A stretch of 64,000 bases of DNA from Silene latifolia (Eukaryota > Streptophyta > Magnoliopsida > Caryophyllales > Caryophyllaceae): the NCBI RefSeq assembly GCF_048544455.1, contig NC_133534.1:220810292-220874291 (forward strand), given 5' to 3'. This document shows, piece by piece, positions 22,401 to 33,879 of the stretch. The translations under genes and the position numbers were made by a program. The notes beneath the pieces were generated by a model, which saw only the letters and a program-made list of their open reading frames with translations, was not told where the DNA came from and made no database searches. Every line of letters starts with the position of its first letter. Positions within the stretch are counted from its first letter, which is position 1.

Positions 22401-25111
22401 ACTTGCCTCCGACCATACACGGACATGAGGGCTTTGCTTTACCACACGGTCCATGAACCATATACTCGCAAACAACACTATGTAAGACGGGATCTGTAGT
22501 CGGATCAGGAATCTCCGCGGAAATGATTTTGTCGACATCTGCGGCTGTAGGAAATTTGTCCTCCCGATGTCGGAACAATACTATATGGGCATGAGGGAGT
22601 CCACGTTTTTGAAATTTAATAGTATACACGACTGCAAAAAAGACGTTCATAAATGTCATTAGATTTTTCTACAGTAATGCTATGTCAGAAACGATATATT
22701 AAATTAAAAGATTAGCAATTGGTAGTACCTCCTCGCGCTCTTCCAAAAATATGTCGATCCTTTAAGTCCCTAATCAACTCATCGAGCTTCATTTTAAAGA
22801 CGCGACAGACAATATCTGGACGATCCTCGGGTCGCAAGCCTCTTTTAGAAACAAATCGTACTATTTCCGGCCACTTTGGATTATAGGTGAAAGTGATGAA
22901 TAAATCTGGATAACCAAACCACTTACAAATAGTCATGGTATCGAGGAAATTTGCTTTTTTCCAGTTGTCACCTCCGGGGAAAGAAGAAGGCACGATAAAC
23001 CGAGTACCCGCCAAAGATGGCTCAACATCTCCTCTTCTAACAACATTTGAGAGGTTCTTATAATTATCAACTCGAAGTCGATCTTGGTTAAAACGAATGA
23101 AATTGAGCCTATGCGATTCGACCAGCATATAACAATCAAAAAAAAATTGGTGGAATGCCTTACCAGATAATAAGATTATTGGAAATTCAACATCTGGTGG
23201 TCTCTCTATAAGATGATAAGCAAACCACTCCCTACACGTTGTTTCTTCACGTGGTTGGTCACTCGTGCTAACACCAATAGAAGAAGCACTATGTAGGATA
23301 CCTGGACTATACCCATCTTCTCCGGATGGAATTAACAAAGGATATTGTAAGGGGGTGTATAAAGGGTGCAACTCAAATATCCGCTGTAAACCACCGCACG
23401 ACCTTCCCACAATAATATCTCGCTTCTCCATATGTGGACCAATATCCCCCTCAATTAAAGCCGCTACCTCTGAAACTGTTGGAAGATTGTAAGTTCTTCC
23501 ATCACTTGATCTCCTTGAAATAAGTTTGATACTCACTTCACTGTCTGTATTTACAGCCAGTCTATCCCTAACCTTCCTAAATGTCTTTGCAATTGTACTG
23601 TGAGAGTCAATCATATTTTCCAACAATCGTATTAAGTCGTCATTGAACCTTAATGGATCCCCTGGACTACAATTAAAAATAAAATTATTGCCTAATACGA
23701 AAACAAATATTATACTCTATAAAAAAAATTTTATTACGGAAAGGAAATATATTTACCTAATGGCATTTTTTCGATTTTGAACTTCCTCTTCCATGTCATA
23801 TATGTAAAGTTGACAGAACTTTGGCCTTGCATCTCCGGTCGGTACCAAAGTCCCTATCCGATGACAATTTTGACCTCCCATCCTAAAGGTGAACGGTCCT
23901 TTACCTTGATTGATGGAATGATCGATTTTACCGCCCATAGAAGTGAATGAGATTATCGAGTTATAAGCTCTAATGTTTTCTCTATAATGGTTGCTAAATC
24001 GATGCTGACCGGACAACAATGACTTTATAAGTTCAGGCGACTGCTGTAGAAATGCGAGTTCAACTTTTCCATCAGAACAACAAAATGAGAACTTAGGACG
24101 TCTTGTACCACGTCTTTTATCTTTTCTCTCATCAAACCACATCAACGTGTGACATTTCTCGCACTCATATTTTGCATCACCACAGTCCCAATAGCCTTCC
24201 CATGCTAAACAATTTTCAAAACAAAATTCATAAATTAAGATATAAAAATTAGACTACAACAACTAAAGCATGTTGCAATTCAAATTAAAAAATAAAAAGT
24301 CATGATTGAACTAACCATCATTATTTAACGGCACAGAAGTATTTTGCTGAGTTCTCGAAGATTCTCCATGTGAATAAGATGCATTAAAAACACAACTATC
24401 GGATGATTGTTCAATTCGGTTTACAGACGGAATCACTTCACTGAAAGCTTCACCATATTCAACACATAGTTCTCTCACTAAGCACTCAACAACATCGGTC
24501 GGACTACATATAAGTTTTACACAACGTTTTTAATAAAAATTAAGAATGTCACAAATATTAATACGTGTTAAATGTAAAAAATTAAATATAGATATATACC
24601 TGTGACGTTGGAGGTTACTGGTGTAAAATTGACCGTTTTTTGAGAAACGTCACTATGAACATTAGCAGCACGTTTCTTAGAGAATCGCGACTGTCTTTTT
24701 TCTCTTGCCGTTCTCGCTCGTAACTGATTAGGCGTTAGAATAATAGTGTTGGCATATGATGGAGTAGGATCATTAGAAACGTTACTTGGCGGGGTTCTTA
24801 TCGCTAACTGTTCACTTACGATTGTTCTTCTGCTTCGATGACATGGGGTATGAGAAACTGAAATGTTTACAATTGGTACTGCCGTATTATAAATTTGTGA
24901 AAACAACAAATGAAAAAGGATAAAAATTAAAATTCAAAAACTTGAATATATGTATTGAAATATTAACAATTACAAATAAAGAAGTACCGTTCGTAATGTC
25001 ACATAGCGGTACTCGAGGATTTGACATTGATTGTGGCGTATTGTCCGTAATCATCAAGTTTCTTTGTGCTGTCTGAACTCCTATATTGGTAAAGCATAAC
25101 GGCAAAGACAA
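19471..25111 (-). pseudogene. Helitron Rep-helicase (RepHel): HUH replication initiator fused to Pif1-type helicase
   Basis: Spliced gene of about ten exons. N-terminal exons (25.1-24.3 kb) are basic and Ser/Thr-rich. 24204-23760 matches Helitron_like_N (YECEKCHTLMWFDERKDKR, FSFTSMGGKID type). 23668-22731 has HPLYTPLQYPLLIPSGEDG and Rep motif DLFITFTYNPKWPEI. 22634-21850 has HUH motif KRGLPHAHIVLF and Tyr motif YLFKYINKG. The Pif1 part (21240-20484, 20373-19471) has Walker A GYGGTGKTFLWR, Walker B IIWDEAPM, GGDFRQTLPVV and NGTRLIV. Lesions: in-frame TAG at 21850-21852; an extra A in an A-run near 21775; a frameshift near 21540; two frameshifts near 19685 and 19640 in the last helicase motif (fragments MTINKSQG and GQLYVALSRIT in different frames); TGA at 19570-19572. 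The original stop is probably TAA at 19473-19471. It would nick and unwind DNA for rolling-circle transposition. Confidence 0.85.
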
Positions 25112-25139
25112 ATTATGTCAAACGTTATATTATTATGTA

Positions 25140-25752
25140 CATTTTCACAGCGTAAACTACGTGGACCGTATATAAACACATCCCGAACAAAAATAAAAAC
25201 ACACACAATATCAAACATGGGCTGACAGAAATAGTATTTTGGGCTCAACCTTTCTACGATTCACATCCAAACCAATTTCAAGCCCAATTTCAAGAATACC
25301 CTAAATTGGGCTCACCAGTTCTTTCATTCCCGTCCAGCCCAAGTAAGTAAAAACCCTTAAAACTAACCTATTATATAGTCATTTGAGCTCAACATTTCTA
25401 CAATTCCCGTCCACTACATTTTAAAGCCCAATTTGAAGAAAACCCTAATTATTACCCACATTATATAAACCCATCCCCCCATCAACCCTAACATTTCCGT
25501 CTCCCCTTTATCATTACATGCCTCCGCCTATCTCTCACTTCTTCTCTCTTTACTTCACTCTCTGATTACATCTTCCATACTACCATCCCCCATGAAACCC
25601 TAACTTTTATCATTAAAGATTGCTTACTACCATCCCCTCCGTCGTCCTCCCTAATTCCGATTCCCAACCCTTGATCCTCCTACATCTTCTTATCGCCTTT
25701 ATGGATGGTCGAAATCTTGTTCTTAGGAGCGTTTTTTCAAGATGTACTAATG
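25140..25752 (+). promoter_or_regulatory. Promoter-like DNA with site II/telo-box motifs and a short first exon
   Basis: The plus strand holds repeated TGGGCT/AGCCCA elements, two AAACCCTAA-type telo-boxes (25430-25500) and TTATATAAACCC near 25463, a combination found in plant promoters of replication and translation genes. Downstream is a pyrimidine-rich leader and ATGGATGGTCGAAATC (25701), open for 17 codons to a good donor TG|GTAAGT at 25752. The next likely exon (after GCATGCAG at 26186) reaches a stop within five codons, so no protein is supported. The unit lies head-to-head with the minus-strand RepHel gene; it may be a captured host promoter or the Helitron's own divergent promoter. 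Two roughly 150-bp sub-copies are visible (25230-25320, 25380-25450). Confidence 0.35.
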
Positions 25753-26654
25753 GTAAGTTCACTTTTACTGTATGCTTTGTTATTTCCGCCGTTTTGTAAA
25801 TTAATTTCAAATTTTCTTCGATTTTTTTTAAATGGTTGTTTATTTTCTTAGATCTATCAATTTTCTGAGTTATTGCTAATTAAAAAATCGACATAGAAAT
25901 TTTTTTTAAAGATCAATTTCAGTGCTTACTTTTTTACAATGAGTTTTTATTAGATCTATGAGTTTATTTGATACACATGCTGTTAACAATTTTAAATCAT
26001 TTTTTCTCAATATTTATTGCATTTTTTTCGTAATATAGCAGATCTGTTAAATACGGATCTAATTAATGCAAAATAAGCTCCGCGTTTTGTTTTTGTTAAT
26101 TTTTATTGCGCTTAATGAAGATGTTCAATACATGTCGCTTTTGATTAAATATTAATTGGTTTCCTGACATCTTTTCCTCGCATGCAGATTCATATTCATG
26201 AAGAAGGTGAAGGCTTCCAACTTTGGTTTTATTCAGATTCATATTAAAGATGATCTATTGATGGTGAGTTCCTTATTCATCTTTATTTTTATGTATTTTT
26301 CGCCTTCTAAATTAATTTTTTCACATGAATTTCGATATATTATAAAATGATTTGTTGATGGTGAGTTCCTTGATTGCGTTTTTTGACACTTTTTTTTAGA
26401 TCTATGAGTATAATGAGTTAGAAATGCTAGTAACAAAATTTTTTTAAGATGAATTCAATCTGTTTTAAAAGAGATGTTAAATTTTTTTAATGGAGTTGTT
26501 ATGTTAGTCTTGATTATTTATCACTGTTATTGAAAATAATGTTTAAAAATCTGAAAATCTGACTATAGGATCTGTTGTCATTCAAGATTGCTGCGTTTTT
26601 GTTGTTGTGACAATTAAAAACCCTAGATTCATTAATTAAAATTACTTGTGTAGA

Positions 26655-27300
26655 ACCTTACCTAAAATTGGATTCAACCCAACAAAAAATGGGATTACCC
26701 GACCCAACCCAACACGGGTTTTTAACCCGACCCAACCCAACACGGGTTTTAACCCGACCCAACCCAACACGGGTTTTAACCCGACCAAACCAACACGGGT
26801 TTTAACCCGACCCAAACCAACACGGGTTTTAACCCGACCCAATTACAACTCAACCCGGATTGACCCAATTACAACTCCACCCGGACTGACCCAATTACAA
26901 CTCAACCCGGACTGACCCAATTACCCAATTACCCAATTACCCAATTACCCAATTACCCAATTACATGGACTGACCCAATTACATGGACTGGCCCAATTAC
27001 AACCCAACCTGGACTGACCAAATTACAACCCAACCTGGACTGACCTAACCCAACCCAACCCAACCTGGACTGACCCAACCCAACCCAACCCAACCTGGAC
27101 TGACCCAACCTTACCCAACCCAACTTGGACTGACCTAACCCAACCCAACCCAACTTGGACTGACCTAACCCAACCCAACCCAACCTAGACTGACCTACCC
27201 AACCCAACCCAACTTAGACTGACCTAACCCAACCCAACTGTTGGACCTAACCCAAACCAACCTAACTGTTTGACATACCCCAACCCAACCAACCCAACTG
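26655..27300. repeat. Composite C-rich/G-rich minisatellite
   Basis: Successive blocks: about five copies of an approximately 30-bp unit (AACCCGACCCAACCC with ACGGGTTTT); four copies of CCCAATTACAACTCAACCCGGA; five copies of CCCAATTA; then about seven copies of an approximately 30-bp unit made of repeated CCCAA with CTGGACTGA. The minus strand is rich in GGGTT runs. Open frames across it (89 and 84 codons) are repeat translations, not genes. Confidence 0.9.
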
Positions 27301-27682
27301 TTGTTTTTCACACTCAGGTTTCAATATGTTACATTTCTAAACTCATTTTGATTTCACAGTTGTCAGATGTGTTGTATAATATACAAATCATACTAATTGT
27401 TCTACACTTGTTTGCAGAACATTTATTGCAGATCGTTTATCGACATGTGAAAAGTTAAGTACGTTTACTGATTCTCTTTTGTAATATACATTTCAATTTC
27501 ATATTTCCCCTTTTGGGAAGATAATTTACTAACATTTCTTATGTTGCTCCTTGTAGAAACATTCTGAAGGGAAGGTTTCAAAAATATAAGTTAAGTGTTA
27601 TTCAATCATTGTTTCTTTAAAAAAGTTTCCTTTTAAGTTATCAACTTATACTAATGAAAATATGTTACTAAAATGCAGGTTC

Positions 27683-28071
27683 ATTCGAAGCATGCATATT
27701 GTTCCTGAAAGATGGAAGAAGTTAAGTAACCAATAACATTCGAAGCATGCATATTGATCGTGAAAGATGGAAAAAGTTAAGTAAGCAATAACACAATGTA
27801 ACAGTTTTTAATTTATAGAAATAAATTAAGAAACTTACTGTTTTCATTGTTCATTCCTTGCTGCCGTCTCTTTTTTTTGGCTTGTACTTGAATTCCCCTT
27901 TTCCCTGTGGATAATCGTGAAAGATGGAAAAAGTTAAGTAAGCAATAACACAATGTAACAGTTTTTAATTTATAGAAATAAATTAAGAAACTTACTGTTT
28001 TCATTGTTCATTCCTTGCTGCCGTCTCTTTTTTTTGGCTTGTACTTGAATTCCCCTTTTCCCTGTTTAATC
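27683..28071. repeat. Tandem duplications (about 55-bp and 157-bp periods)
   Basis: A 157-bp unit starting TCGTGAAAGATGG at 27758 is repeated almost perfectly from 27915 to about 28071. A shorter duplication (ATTCGAAGCATGCATATTG at 27683 and 27738) precedes it. Confidence 0.9.
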
Positions 28072-30243
28072 CACCTCTGTTTTGATGCTTCTCAAGATGA
28101 TGCAAAATATGTGCAAAATTTGACAGTTTCTAGTTGCTTATCTTTTTAATTGATCTTAAAAAAACTGGTAAACTAAAATGTGTTTGATTGATTTGTATTC
28201 TATAAATGCATTTTGTGGCCATTTTTTCACCTGTATGCATGAATACTTTTAGTTCACTCAACTATTGCCCACTAACTTACATAACTACTTTGTTTAGTTG
28301 ACTCAAATATTGGCCACTAACTTATAAACTGCAAGTAGTGCATCATGGATAGTTGACCATAACTGTTTAAACCGTCAGTTAAGCTGAAAAAAATTCGGCT
28401 TTGATTTTTCAGACGTTTTTGCTTACACATTCCGTGACTATGCTACAATAACATTTTCAGAACTTCTTTTAAATTTCTGCCCTTCCATTCATCCGTTTTT
28501 TTCCATGTTTTTCAATATAAGTCAAATACTCGTACAACATTTTTTGTTTGCTCATTGGTAGGATACGAATGTACTCTATTATTGTTGGCTGTAAAAACCG
28601 TGTTGCTTTGGTAATTACTCACTTATTAATGACTAATGACATGTATCGTAAACTGGAAATGAAAGAATTAAATTTCATAATGATGACGAAAGTTCATTAA
28701 TTCTTCGGGAAATTGAAATACAATAGTAAAAAACGTAGAACATAAATAAGGTTCGCCGATGTTGCTAGCTTATCCAATATGATGCATCTTTGTTATCCAC
28801 TTGCTTCTTTAAAACTGCGGCTAATCTTTGCTTTCCTTTAAGCTCCATGTTTAAAGTGTTGTGGCATCCGTTTCTCCTTTAGCTTCTTGATTGTCTGCAT
28901 AATAAACTTGCTACAAATATATATTAAATATGACAACCTAAATTGTTCGATTACAACTTAAAATAATCTTGGTCCAAAATAGAACAGAAAACAACAGTCC
29001 AAAAACAAAAACACAAATGTCCTTTAACAACGTTCACAAATTGCTTAATAGCTGAAATGTTTTTTAGAACTCCATAAGCTGCTTTCCCATCTTAATTTCC
29101 TTCAGTTTTGTGGCAGATGATTTGTCGGATGCTTCAGTCGTCTCCACGACACCTTTCTGTGGTGTGATCTCTTGGGAATTCAGCACAGGTTCGGACTCAA
29201 TTATCTCTCTCATTTGCTCCTAACAAAAAGTAATTGTTACTGAAAAAGCCATTAGTATCAAAAAAATTAGTTCAAGTTAAAATTCAATTCACCATCATTG
29301 AATCTGATCTCGAAGTGTCCCTTGTCGAAGTTGAAATTGCTTGTTCCTAAAGGAGAGGACAATATTTATTAGTAAAACGAAACATACAAATATAATGTGT
29401 GTATATGTTAGTCATTAATTGATCTCATATCTTTCTTGCATTATTCATAGCATCCCACTTAGCAATTGTTCTTGGGTCATCACATAAACTGATCACCCCA
29501 AATGACTTTGATTTTTGCTCAATGTTATATAAAGGGTGCTGATTTTTCCGCGGGAGAAATAGCCTAAGCAACGGGATTTGTTGTTATTAGGACTATCATA
29601 TCCCTATAATTTATCAAAGCCTATTCCTGCAGGTAGGCTGGCATTAGGTAGGGGTCCACCTATTTTTATTTTTGCCTAAATTTTACCGTGTTTTTTTTGT
29701 CTTGACTCGACTTTCTTCGGCCAAAGGAATACATGAAGCAATATTTAGAGGTGGCAATCGGATCCGCCAGATCGGGTTTGGGTCGGGGTAAATTGGGTCG
29801 GGTTATATCAGTTTCGGGTCATATAATCTCGGTATATCATAGGTTTAAGACCGACCTGTGCATTTTTTTGCACGGGAGTAAAAATAGTGTGTATTTATTA
29901 TTTGACATCACTTAGAAAACTAGGCCGCGGGAATTAATAATGGTATGGCCAGGATACCCTTTCTCTTCCATTTGCAAGGACGCTGTCAGGCCTGTACGCT
30001 GACATATTTCTTTTTTTTCATTTCCTTGAATATCCCAGTTAATAGACTATACCTCATATACAACCAATGTTAGTTTAGTCTTTTTCCCTAATTGTTTAAA
30101 CTAAATCATAAAATCAAATGAAAATTGAACGTAGTTAAAAAAATTTCTTCTCTGATTATCTTATTGCTATCATTGTACTCTGAGGAGTTTGATTGTTATT
30201 CAAACTGACGAAAGATGATTTTATATCCTTCTCGCGTTACTAT

Positions 30244-30440
30244 CAAAACCCGACAAAATAACCCGTAAAAACTCATTTAATCGATCGAGTGCCCCTTACT
30301 CGATCGAGTATTCGAGTGTCACACATACTCGATCGAGTACCCATCAGACATACTACTATTTCGTATAAAAACATACTTACTCGACAGAGTAAGCCCCACT
30401 CGATAGAGTACCCATAGACATAGAAAACCGTAGTATTACA
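30244..30440 (-). repeat. Fragment of a CTCGATCGAG-type gypsy LTR
   Basis: The minus strand from 30440 begins TGTAATAC and then carries six diverged CTCGATCGAG-like palindromes in the same order as the first about 200 bp of the gypsy LTR at 46188, including the TACTCTGTCGAGTA-type variant. The rest of the LTR is absent. Confidence 0.7.
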
Positions 30441-30689
30441 AAATATATAATATTGATTTTATTTATGACAAGTGGAACAAATTGAATGAAAATGGTCAAA
30501 TTACTTATCAAGTTCACTCTTAAAATAGAAAGGACAACAAATGACTAAGACATCCCAAAATGGAAAAGGACAACAAATGACCGGGACAGAGAGAGTAGAA
30601 ATCAGTCGATCTAATAACGTAGGGAAAAATAAAGTATTTAAGAAAAAGTGGAAAAAGTAAGGGTAAAGAGGAAAAAAATAGGTGGGGTA

Positions 30690-31308
30690 TGTAACTGTGG
30701 ATTTTGTTCCGGGTGTAATTCCAGAGCAGTGTTGTTTACCACGCAAGCTTGGTGAATGGATGTCTTTCCTTGCTTTGACTCTTCCTCTCGGTCTCTCCTG
30801 AAACGATGAACAAACTGAGGGCTCGGCTTTGCACCGAGCGTACTCACTCCGACGCTCAAGTCAGTGAACTTAAAGGGATTAAGTTGTGTGTTACTTGACA
30901 AAGTATATTGTAGAGAGATAAGGGAGTTTATACCAGATGAATAGTGAGTTTTAGGTTAGATTGTGGATCATTTCCTCAATGAGGGTTGAGGAGTATTTAT
31001 AGACTTTCACCTTTTGTCACGTAGTGGCCAAGTGGGCCAAGTGGCGTAGCAGGTGGAAAGTCTGTTCTACCCTCGGCCGAGGGACCCATGGCAGGCCGAC
31101 GGGCCCTGTTGACTCCATGCCGAGGGGTCTTGGATATGAGTACGCGGATATGTCTCCCGGCTGGCGGTTACCTAGCCGAGACCCAAAGTGACCGGCCGAC
31201 AGGCTGCGTCGGTTAGGCGGTCTAACATGTTGACTTGCTGTCTCTTGATCTTTGACCTTGCTCAATATGTTGACTCGGTCAACGGGTGCAGAATATGCCC
31301 CATCAGAT
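30690..31308 (-). repeat. LTR-like GC-rich block, probably a solo LTR of a gypsy element
   Basis: Read on the minus strand from 31308 (TGATGGGGCATATTCTGCAC), the block is GC-rich at first (CCTCGGCCGAGGG palindrome), then has CTATAAATACTCCTCAACCC (TATA and likely transcript start), then an A/C-rich leader. This layout is that of an LTR promoter. No target duplication or internal region was recognised, so identity and limits are uncertain. Confidence 0.4.
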
Positions 31309-33879
31309 TTAATTGTGGGTTGGTAGGTGAGGTATATAATATTTTGTGTAAATATCAAATGTGTATAACATGACAATGTTGTGGGCCAAAAAGAAATGTT
31401 ACCTTTGGCGTGGTAATCGGATTCGTCCGTTTATAGTAAGTGTTACCTTTGGTCTGTTACGGAGGGAGTATATAATTATCCAATAACTATTATGGTTATG
31501 TTACATCTAATGTATGTTAAAAAGAATTTTATATTTTACAATTCACGTAATATTTATAATTTTCCGAATATTTAGTTTTACTCCCGTGCAAATAAATACA
31601 CACTAGTTTTCTAAGTGACGTCAAGTAATAAATACACACTATTTTTACTCCCGTGCAAAAAAAATGCACAGGTCGGTCTTAAACCTATGATATACCGAGA
31701 TTATATGACCCAAAACTGATATAACCCGACCCAATTTACCCCGACCTGACGGATCCGATTGCCACCTCTAAATATTGCTTCATGTATTCCTTTGGCCGAA
31801 GAAAGTCGACTCAAGACAAAAAAAAACACGGCAAAATTTAGGCAAAAATAAAAGTAGGTGGACCCCTACCTGATGTCAGCCTACCTGCAGGAATAGGCTT
31901 TGATAAATTATAGGGATATGTTAGTCCTAATAACAACAAATCCCGTTGCTTAGGCTATTTCTCCCGCGGAAAAATCAGCACCCTATATAAATCAGTCACT
32001 CTTATTTTTGCCACAAATGTCCTGTCAAGTAGAGGCCTGAAATCTGGGAGAGGGACGACACTATACATCTGAAACGATATTTAAACGTTAATCAGTAACA
32101 TTATACGTTGGTTAGATATTATTGCAAATTGTATGTAAATGAGTTTTAGATTACCTCATCTTCGTCAAGGATGGCTTGTGCTGTTTTCCCAAGCAAATCA
32201 ACCATTACATCATCCCAAATAATGAACTCAACCGAATCTGGATCTTCATATGTCACAATAAACTTAACTTGAAACCTTGGTATTGGTGATGTCACCCCCA
32301 CACCCTTCATTGTGCAATTATTGTTAATTTTTTCCTTGTCACAATACCACAACCCATCTTTTCCTTGCTTCACTTTTGATCTGCATTCTTTGCAAGAGTA
32401 GTAGTACCAACTATTACCAGATGTATCTAACTCAATAATCTTGGCCATTGTGACATATGCCCCTCCTTTGGTTAAATTTGGTATCTCTGATAGTGTTTTG
32501 ATGTTTGCACTTGCGAGGATTGGAGGATGGTACCCAGCAGTTTCTGGAGCCCCAAAGACGGGTTCATCATCATCTGGAAAACTGGTAAGAAAAATGGCTT
32601 AATTAATTTAAGCTGAAATGGGAGTGTTAAAAAAATTTTGAACTCAAAATGTTTGTGGACTCTTTTTGGACTGTTTATTTCTATTATTTTTTTTTACGGT
32701 TATCGACTGCTTCATTTTGTGGACGATTTCTGGAGTTTTCATGTTGTGCGTTTTCTGGTCAATAACAATTACTGCACTTACTATTGCCCTAAAGGCAATA
32801 ATATCACATAAAACGAATTTAGATGTCATACCTATTGTTGAACACTTTCACCTCTTTCATATCTGGATTAACCAATATCTTTGTTGCACCCCATGTTGAT
32901 GTTATGCTAACTTCCCCTGCATAGTAGAAAATAATGAGACAATTTTTTTCCAACATTTTTTTCTTAAATTTTGTAAGTAATCAAAGTGTTTGTAATGCTG
33001 AAAAAGGTATTTGAATGACCAGAATTTTATACCTTCATAAACAGAACGTTTTACGAATAGCATAACCAACGTTGGCTTTGGTTTGTTAATGAACTCTTGC
33101 TCGATTTAAATTTCTTTGAACGTAGTCCCCAAACAATGAGCAAAGACAAGTTTTGGTTCTTGAAAAAACGGTTTGTAATGATTATTTTGTTATGGTGTTA
33201 AGTTTGGCATATTGTTTATAGAATATAGTCAACTTACAGATTATTGCCCAAAACAATAGTCCTCCTTCTCTTGCCATTGCTGTCTCTTATTGGATAAACG
33301 TGCTCCAACCTTCCAATTACATCTGACACAGAATTTTTCACTTGTTAGTTAACATTTATGGTGCATATATGAAAAATAAATTGTAGGCCATTGTTGCTTA
33401 CCAATATAAAGTCTATTCGGCATTGCTCCAAAGACCACCTCATTGAAAGTGTAGAAAGCATGGGCAGAAAGTGGAATATCTACATTCGAACCAAATCTTG
33501 CACGGGTGAATTGTTGCCATGTCAAGTCCCACTCGGTTTGATGATACACTGAACCTTCTGATTTTGTATGTGCTCCCTTCATTAAGGTGCTCTAAGAAAA
33601 GGCGAGTCAGCCTCTGGTTGATTGATGCCTGAATTGTGTCTCCCTGCATTTATTCATATTAGTTAATAACTTGTCACAATAAATTGAAAATCGCCACAGG
33701 AAAAGGGGAAAAGGGAGACTTACATTTTCATCAATTAGGATGAGTTCTACACCTTTCACTTCCTTGGGATTTGTCTCCGACTTTCTGTACCACAATCTCA
33801 TAATCCGAACAATTAATTGCTCCGACCTTGCTGTTTATTTGGTGATGCTCGAAATTGGAATACTCTGGATGTGTGCCAT

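Larger units (their letters stand above)
25753..29063. other. Non-coding middle of the large Helitron
   Basis: No supported protein-coding frame. It contains the minisatellite at 26655-27300, tandem duplications at 27683-28071, and otherwise AT-rich unique sequence with a few splice-like sites on the plus strand (GTGAGTTCC at 26263 and 26360). Confidence 0.5.
29534..31983. mobile_element. Long-TIR (MULE-like) element, 2.45 kb, inserted in the RPA exon
   Basis: Terminal inverted repeats of about 380-390 bp (29534-29922 and 31604-31983), nearly identical, start GGGTGCTGATTTTTCCGCGG. The perfect 8-bp direct repeat TATATAAA flanks it (29526-29533 and 31984-31991). Removing the element and one repeat rejoins an open RPA exon. 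No transposase is present. Long TIRs suggest a MULE, although 8 bp is also the hAT duplication length. Confidence 0.85.
29064..33879 (-). pseudogene. Helitron-borne replication protein A 70-kDa-like gene, interrupted by a transposon
   Basis: Eight exons are readable on the minus strand: 33879-33724, 33643-33402, 33322-33238, 32916-32832, 32581-32155, 32068-31984 continuing at 29525-29431, 29346-29293, and 29219-29064 (stop TAA). Residues resemble RPA70 OB folds: VRIMRLWYRKSE and GVELILIDEN, then GDTIQASINQ (DBD-A/B), and a zinc-ribbon OB fold in exon 5 (SCKECRSKVKQG, GLWYCDKEK; DBD-C). RPA-like proteins are known from plant Helitrons and presumably bind the single-stranded intermediate. Lesions: TAA at codon 15 (33837-33835), a likely frameshift near 33490, a 2.45-kb transposon in exon 6, and an expected donor after 29431 that reads AT instead of GT. 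A TATA-like TATATATA lies near 33942-33949. Confidence 0.75.

Noticed and set aside
19191-25111. Treating the RepHel unit as a 6-kb Helitron by itself
   Set aside because: No TC start in an A-T target was found near 25-26 kb, whereas family-specific 5' sequence lies at 34.8-35.98 kb.
26642-27207. Frames with repeated NPTQPNTGF or GLGQSKLGWVG units
   Set aside because: They are translations of the minisatellite, with no start context, splice sites or domain.
26655-27300. Telomere-like DNA because of CCCAA/CCCTAA-like repeats
   Set aside because: Units are long, irregular and lack the plant telomere repeat CCCTAAA; it is an interstitial minisatellite.
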